Positions 58,185-64,000 of a stretch of DNA of 64,000 bases are shown here, piece by piece. The notes beneath the pieces are model-generated. The model was not told the origin of the DNA. It saw only the letters and a list, made by a program, of their open reading frames with translations, and did no database searches. Where the stretch lies: positions 62,582,001-62,646,000 of the forward strand of contig NC_080588.1 of NCBI RefSeq assembly GCF_029962835.1, given 5' to 3'. The stretch comes from Magnolia sinica. Lineage: Eukaryota; Streptophyta; Magnoliopsida; Magnoliales; Magnoliaceae. Every line of letters starts with the position of its first letter. The stretch's first letter is position 1. Both the position numbers and the translations under genes were made by a program.

Positions 58185-59250
58185 TAGCTTGGAAACGGAT
58201 TGCATGATGTGTGGTGTGTTAACATGGCAAAGTTATGTGGGCCCACTATGATTTATGAGTTATATGCAAACCGTTTATGCTTAAATAAAAAAAAAAAAAA
58301 AAAAAATCATTTTGGGACATTAGATAAAAAATGAGGTAGATTTAGACCTCAAGTAGACCACCCTACTACGTAAAGTAGTAGGGATTGAACAACTACCATT
58401 GAAAACTTTGTTACTTAATACAAGTTTTGGATCCAGCTATATTTGTGTTTTCCCTTCATCCAAGTTTTAGACCTCATAAATAGGTTGGATGACATGGTGG
58501 GCCCTGAGAAGGTTTCAACTATGGGCATCATTGTTCCTACTACCTTCTATAGTAGGTCCACTTGAGGTTTGGATCTACCTCATATTTTGGTTCATGCTCT
58601 AAAATGATCTCATAGAATAGATGGAGGGTGTGGATATAATAGGCAGATTGCCTACTAACACACTACCAACAACAAATAGTTAGCGGCCAAGGCCCTGTGC
58701 GCCTTCCATGATTTATGTGTTTTATACACACTGTCTATTCATTTTTACAGCTTATTTTAAGGCATCAGCCAAAAAATGATGCAGATCAAAATCTCAGGTA
58801 GACCAGTCCACCAGACTGGTGATTCAACGCCTATCATTAAAAACTTCTTGGTGGCCACAAAAGATTTGGATTAAGCTGATATTTGTATTTTCCCTTCATT
58901 TAATTCTTTGTAGCCTAGTCAACAGGATGGATGGCAAATAAACATTAATTTAAGTGTTCAATTACCATTATTTTCATTTGATAGTCCACCTTAGATTCAG
59001 ATCAACCTTAGTTTTTTCTCATGAAATAAAGTAACGATTGAAGGCCTGGATAAAACACATACATCGTTGTAGAACCACTTAGCACCGTCCAGCAGCCGTT
59101 TACCTATTGGCAGTTCAGCAGTAATCTTCGTCTGATGTAATACATACACCATGGTCGGATCCACGGAGCTTTGCCACGTCAACATACTTTACCACGTCAA
59201 CACACAAACAAGGTCGGTGGTTTGTGCCTCAACACGCAATCCCACTTCCA
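58185..59250. mobile_element. Two nested or abutting common-arm MITEs
   Basis: GTGTGTTAACATGGCAAAG at about 58,217 pairs with the inverse of TTTGCCACGTCAACAT at 59,171, enclosing two sets of arms (58,240-58,660 and 58,690-59,160). An A run of about 20 lies at 58,287. This suggests one element inserted in another. Confidence 0.45.
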
Positions 59251-59347
59251 GTTCAGTGAAACTTTGGACGGACCATACGCGCTGTTACCTGAAATGGTTA
59301 GGTTGAGCTAAATGCATCCGCGTGTACAATGGCTGTGCGCACATGCA

Positions 59348-59892
59348 CTTAGAATCGGAAACGGATTGGCTACTCCCCCTGACACCAGCTCCCTGGCTGG
59401 TGGTCGGTGCTCTGTGGGCCCCACCATGATGTATGTATTTCATCCATTCCGTTCATCCATTTTTACAAATCATTTTATTGCTTGATCCCAAAAATGAGAG
59501 AGATATAAATCTCAGGTGGACCACACAATAGTGATTGGATATCAATCATTAAAATCCTCTCATGGCCCACTATACTGTTTATTTGACATCCAATCTTTTG
59601 ATTAGGTCATACAGGCCCAGATGAAGAGAAAAACAAATATAAACTTGATCCAAAACTTTTATGGCCCCCAAAATGTTTTTAATGGTCGAACCTCATTCAA
59701 CACAGTTTCCTATAATGTGGTCCACTAGAGATAATGGATATATCTCATTTTTATACTTACACTGTAAAATGATTTGTAAAAACAGATGGATGGAATGGAT
59801 GAAACACATACATCATGGTGTGGCCCACATAGCACCGACCACCAGCCATTGGCTGGTGTTGGGGGAGTAGCCAATCCGTTCCCCCTAGAATC
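59348..59892. mobile_element. Intact Mutator-like MITE (527 bp), long terminal repeats inverted, 9-bp duplication
   Basis: Body 59,357-59,883. The ends read GGAAACGGATTGGCTACTCC and, from the right, GGGAACGGATTGGCTACTCC, and stay alike for about 120 bp through TGGCTGGTGGTCGGTGCT and CACCATGATGTATGT. Flanks CTTAGAATC (59,348-59,356) and CCTAGAATC (59,884-59,892) match 8/9. It is the best-preserved member of the family in the window. Confidence 0.8.
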
Positions 59893-61100
59893 ATTCTGTG
59901 CCCGCGTACGCGCATCAATCGACTCTCCTAATTAATTAACGCATTACACTAATTAAAGATCATTAAGGTGAAGCGAATATTCTTTGCATATAATCTTTTA
60001 CTTTAGTTAAGGGTAGAAGGTGGCACTAAAGCCAGGATCAAGGGGATTCAAACAGACACCTTTTATTTCTTTTTCTTTGTTTTTTGTTTTGTTTGGAGGG
60101 ATTTGTCGTCTTTTGTTTGAGAAGCTACCTGAGGTATGAAGGCGTGTCTCCATCCTTACCATAAAATTAGTTAGTTGTGAATCTAGATGTCCTGATCTAT
60201 TGGCAAATCCATAATACATTGGCCCACTTCGGTGAATCAACGGCTTTGACAAGAACATCTTATCCTCTATTTTTTTTACCATCTCTGAAATAGTTGATTA
60301 GCAAAAAACATGCGTCGTTGCATTAAATATATAGCATTGGAAAATTCTTTGAAGATATTTGGAGTGCTTTCTATGCAAGTACAATTAGTGTGGAGTTGAA
60401 TGATACACGTCGACTGATAACATATTGTGATCAAGAAGTTCAAAAAAGAATCATTATAGGAACATAGAGAAATAGAAGGATCTGGAAGACTGATATGACA
60501 ACGATTTAGCTAGCATAGCGGCCGCGATATATAATAAAAATGACAAGGAAGCTTATAAATAAAAAGAAAAATCAACATAACAAATTGTCTCATACCAACT
60601 AAACAAACCAATTACATTATCTTTCCTTCTCATTACTTTAGTTCTTTTTTAAGAGTAGCGATAATCTTTAGTGGCAATCTTTAGCCGTAATCCAAGTCTA
60701 TGCCCTTACGCTATATTATTTCTGTTTCAATGTAAACAATTTTTCATTAAAAAAGGCTCTTTACAATCTCGTCGTATAGTCGATTGTAAGTATTCTCTTT
60801 CTACATGATTGTTTCTGATTTTCTGGTATACTAAAAATCATTTCGTACGGAAGGTAAACAACTCATTTTGAGAGGAATAACCCCACCGTCTGACAATCGC
60901 CTTATATCTTATAACAATATTGTCTGTATGGCTGAATAGGAGACTGATCTTCTCAGGTCTCGATTATATATGAACGTATCTGCTTATCTATACTTGGGGT
61001 CAAAGTTGTTCGGTTTGAATTGAGTCGCACAATTGGTTCTAGTACACTCACACACTACATGTGATAAAAAATAAACTGAGAAATTCCTATGATCGGAATT
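59893..61100. other. Intergenic, no gene
   Basis: AT-rich; only short open frames, no repeats with clear ends. Confidence 0.5.
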
Positions 61101-61500
61101 ATATGGGGCCTACAGAGATTCTCATAACAAATCTACTCCATTCATCAATTTTCAAAAGTCAAAATGGGAAGTAATCCAAAAATAAGTTTCAAAATTCAGG
61201 TGGGTCATACCACATGAAAGAGTGAGAATGAAAACGTCCATAATTGAAACATTCCTTAAGCTGACCATGATGTTTATATGCCATCCAAGCCGTTCATGGG
61301 ATTTTTACCACTCATAAAATGTAGGCTAAAATATCATCTAATACAAAACTTGTGTGGCCCCCACAAAATTTCCAATGGTGAATGTTAATCCATGTTATTT
61401 CATGTGGTGTGGCTCACTTCTTGATTTTTCATTCCTGTCCTATTCTAATATTTAGAAACTGATGGACGAAGTAAATTTGTGATGATATCTCTGTGCAACC
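61101..61500. repeat. Common-arm MITE, degraded
   Basis: GATTCTCATAACAAATCTAC, then GGTGGGTCATACCACATGAA and GACCATGATGTTTATATGCC, mirrored by CATGTGGTGTGGCTCAC and GATGATATCTCTGTGC. Ends uncertain. Confidence 0.45.
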
Positions 61501-62724
61501 CACATGTCTTACAACCACAACAACTTCCTCCGGCCAGGGGCACATGCAATTTGCTTCTTGATAATAATTAGCGTACCTCACTATAGATACCCTGCTCTAA
61601 GTTGATAAACCGATTGATTAGGAATTGATGGATGGACAACCGAACTCCAATTCTAAATCCTAACCCTATAAGCGTAAACTCTAGGAACCACATTCGTAAA
61701 CCCTAAACTCAGCCCATTTAACCCAGTCAACCCGGTCAGCCTAACTCTAAACCCTAAGAACCTAAAACCTTAGAGCCTTAAGTTAACTTGGCGAGTTAAC
61801 TCACCCAATTAACTTATTGAATTAACTCACCCGGTCAACCTACCCAACCCGACAACTCAGTTAACTCACATATTTAAGTCCAAAAGCAAGCCCAAACCCA
61901 TACTCAAAAGTAAACCCAATTGGAGAAATGGTCAAAACTTCAAGACAACAACCCTCACAGTATAGCCTCCACAAGCTTAGAGGATGTTGCTTGCAAATGG
62001 AGGGAGTCCACATGGCACTCGCCCTTTTTAGGATAGCATCCCTCAAGCACGTGGAACTCTCATTTTCCGAGTCTTAAGCATGCGGTTGAGGTGCGTTTAC
62101 TCTGATGCTCAGCTCCTTACCCAAAATTACCCTTTTACCACATCATCCAATCTATAAGATGATGCCATGTGAAAATCTCCAATCCCAGCCATTAATCACC
62201 TTTTGCCCCTATGATTACCAGGAATTACAAGAAAACTAGGTTGGAGGCTATAAATATCCCCATTCCATTCTCATTTCAAAAAGACACCCAAGCATCTAGA
62301 AGCATCAAAGTGCATCCCTTCTCACCCAGAGATCCCTCAGCCCTAACCATCTAGCCATCCCTCTACCAAGGAGAGTGAGGGTGGGAGAGAGAGAGAACTC
62401 AACCCTGGTCTAGCCTAGCATAGCTAGAGCCCAAGCCTCCTGAGCCACATAACCTTAGATTTTAGTCACTCAATCTAGCATTGCGGCACTACTATTCATC
62501 CAACCATTCAAGGCTAAATCAATTTCATTGAATCAATGCATTAACATCGTACAACATTTATTCCCTTCTCATCCCATCTGCTTCTCATATTCATCAACAT
62601 CATAATGTATTTTCATTGTTTTCATGCATCTGACTGGTGGGTGTATGCTTTGAGGCTTACCGATATTTTTATACAAACATACTTTACACACCGCACTTGA
62701 TCATTTCAAATGTATACTCTGCGG

Positions 62725-62915
62725 CTCGCCGATAAGGGTGCACACGGGTCGGTTCAGTCTGATTCTAGGGTGAAACCAGAACTGAACCGTTCCTAACGGT
62801 TCCAAGAAATCAAAACTAGAATCGGACTGTTTGCACCCTAGAATCGAATCGGAACCAGACCGTAAAAACCGTTTCAGTTCCGAATCGATTATACGGTTCT
62901 AGGCTTTTTATAATC

Positions 62916-62962
<47 letters not shown>

Positions 62963-63252
62963 GATTGGAATGGAGGCAACAGGGGCGGCGTGAAGAGAAT
63001 CAAGAGATTATGACTTTTATTTTTATTTTTAAAAATATTTATTACTTCAATGGTTCGGTTCCAAGTTTGGTTCTAAGGTCGATTTCACAGTTCAGTTCGG
63101 TCCTATATAACCCCAAATCGAGAGCCAAAACGAATTAATCAATTCTTTGATTTTCGGAACTGGAACTGGTGTACTTTAGAATCAGACCAAACTATGCAGT
63201 TTGGTTGGTTCCAGTCCGATTTATCAGTTCCATGTGCACCCTTACTTGCCGA
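62725..63252. mobile_element. hAT-type element (512 bp) with 8-bp target duplication
   Basis: Body 62,733-63,244. Ends TAAGGGTGCACACGGG and, reversed, TAAGGGTGCACATGG. Flanks CTCGCCGA (62,725-62,732) and CTTGCCGA (63,245-63,252), a 7/8 match. The ends are rich in GGTTC/GAACC and AATCGG words, like the 53,466 element. It contains an AG microsatellite. Confidence 0.75.
62917..62959. repeat. (AG)n microsatellite
   Basis: 43 bp of pure AG inside the hAT-type element. Confidence 0.95.
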
Positions 63253-63484
63253 TATTGTCAACTTTTGTCCATCAGAAATTCAGATTGGTTAATTAGTATT
63301 GTTATTGTATTGCATTACATTTCATGCACGTAAGAACTAATCTTATTATTCAGAATTAGTCAAATCTTGTGAAGTAAGACCGTACATTCGTATGGACATA
63401 GTGGGTGCCTAACACATTTTCTCTCTATAACCGCGATCCCTTGAAAATTCTGGAGCATAAGCTCATGAGTCATCTTAAGGTTAA

Positions 63485-64000
63485 GGGCATTTGGATTCTC
63501 AATCTTAAGCATTTATATGAGATTTAACTGTCTGTAAAATTGTAATAATTGATTAGTAATGACTTTAGTAAAATATAACTCTTTTATCTCGATCTAGCTA
63601 AACAGTGGAAAGAAGAGTATCGATCTCCCGTCGTCTCAGAAAATCTGCCCTCTCCACACTCGCTAACCTTGCCTAGGTACCCAAGCTAACATAATGAACC
63701 TAGATATTCATCGAATCCACACTGTCCATCAGGTTTGAGGCCTCATTTACATCTGCGACCCAAAAATAATGATGATCTAAAATTCCAGTAGGCCACACAG
63801 TAGGAACCAGTATTGGAGGCCCACCGTGCTATTCACATGCTATCTACTTCAGTCATATTGTGTGCCTCATCGGGATGAAAGGATTTCTTCAGCCCTCGGT
63901 TTTGAAAACTGAAGAGTGCCATCTCACGAGAATTTAATGGTTCCTGTACAATTTCAACTGTGTGAGCGTCAAATCAGCCTTGCTTTTAGTATCAAGGCCA
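63485..64000. other. 3' edge, no gene
   Basis: AT-rich; a further common-arm fragment from about 63,690 (CCACACTGTCCATCAGG, GGCCACACAGTAGGAACC) runs toward the window end. Confidence 0.45.

Larger units (their letters stand above)
61600..63480 (+). repeat. LTR-like stretch hosting a hAT-type element
   Basis: CTATAAATATCCCCATTCC at about 62,250 looks like a TATA and start region. GTGGGTGCCTAACACATTTT at 63,400 resembles the downstream part of Tat-type LTRs. Non-tandem AACCCTAA and CCCAACCC words fill 61,640-61,860. No internal domain or partner LTR, so this is tentative. Confidence 0.3.

Noticed and set aside
61640-61860. AACCCTAA-like words suggesting interstitial telomere repeat
   Set aside because: The words are irregular and not in tandem, so telomeric origin is unsupported.

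Overview
This is plant nuclear DNA. It has AT-rich spliceosomal introns of 78 bp to 10.8 kb, Ty1/copia, L1-type LINE, SINE, hAT and Mutator-like elements, and long AG, TA and CA microsatellites. Many short inverted-repeat elements share a 'GTGGGGCCCACCATGATGTATG'-type arm. From memory that arm is very common in magnoliid trees (Liriodendron, Magnolia, Cinnamomum), so I infer a woody magnoliid or related early-diverging angiosperm. I could not test this.

Two genes can be supported. The first, on the plus strand, fills 1,074-34,766. It is a 12-exon gene for a 408-residue plant homologue of human KIAA0930 (DUF2045 family, function unknown). I rebuilt it exon by exon. All junctions are in phase and the coding sum is exactly 1,227 nt. 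Ten introns are GT-AG; intron 6 appears to be GC-AG. The 33.7-kb span is almost all intron: several introns hold nested transposons, and intron 10 alone (10.8 kb) holds a decayed LINE carrying a 2.3-kb Mutator-like element, a SINE and a TA tract. The second gene, at 55,001-55,486 (+), is a compact intronless bZIP factor of 161 residues with a TATA box, a CACGTCA element and a poly(A) signal.

Layout. 1-1,073: promoter side of gene 1 with a Mutator-like MITE just upstream. 1,139-34,742: gene 1 introns and their repeats. 34.8-37.9 kb: intergenic short inverted-repeat elements. 38.0-41.0 kb: decayed copia element on the minus strand, split by a solo LTR. 41.4-45.7 kb: unrecognised AT-rich DNA, a tandem MITE dimer and more short elements. 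45.8-47.9 kb: an old LTR element with diverged LTRs. 48-53.4 kb: intergenic with a SINE that has clear target-site duplications. 53.5-54.4 kb: two adjacent hAT-type elements. 54.4-55.5 kb: bZIP promoter and gene. 56-64 kb: intergenic, dense in Mutator-like MITEs, with a hAT-type element inside an LTR-like stretch.

The main discovery value lies in the mobile DNA. Two elements have CARTGTTTTC-type termini and near-perfect 8-bp target duplications, which fits hAT, and their ends are packed with a short palindromic word. Other repeats here look alike but use a different word each. A second oddity is a Mutator-like element in which the usual MITE arm is triplicated on both sides, in inverted orientation.
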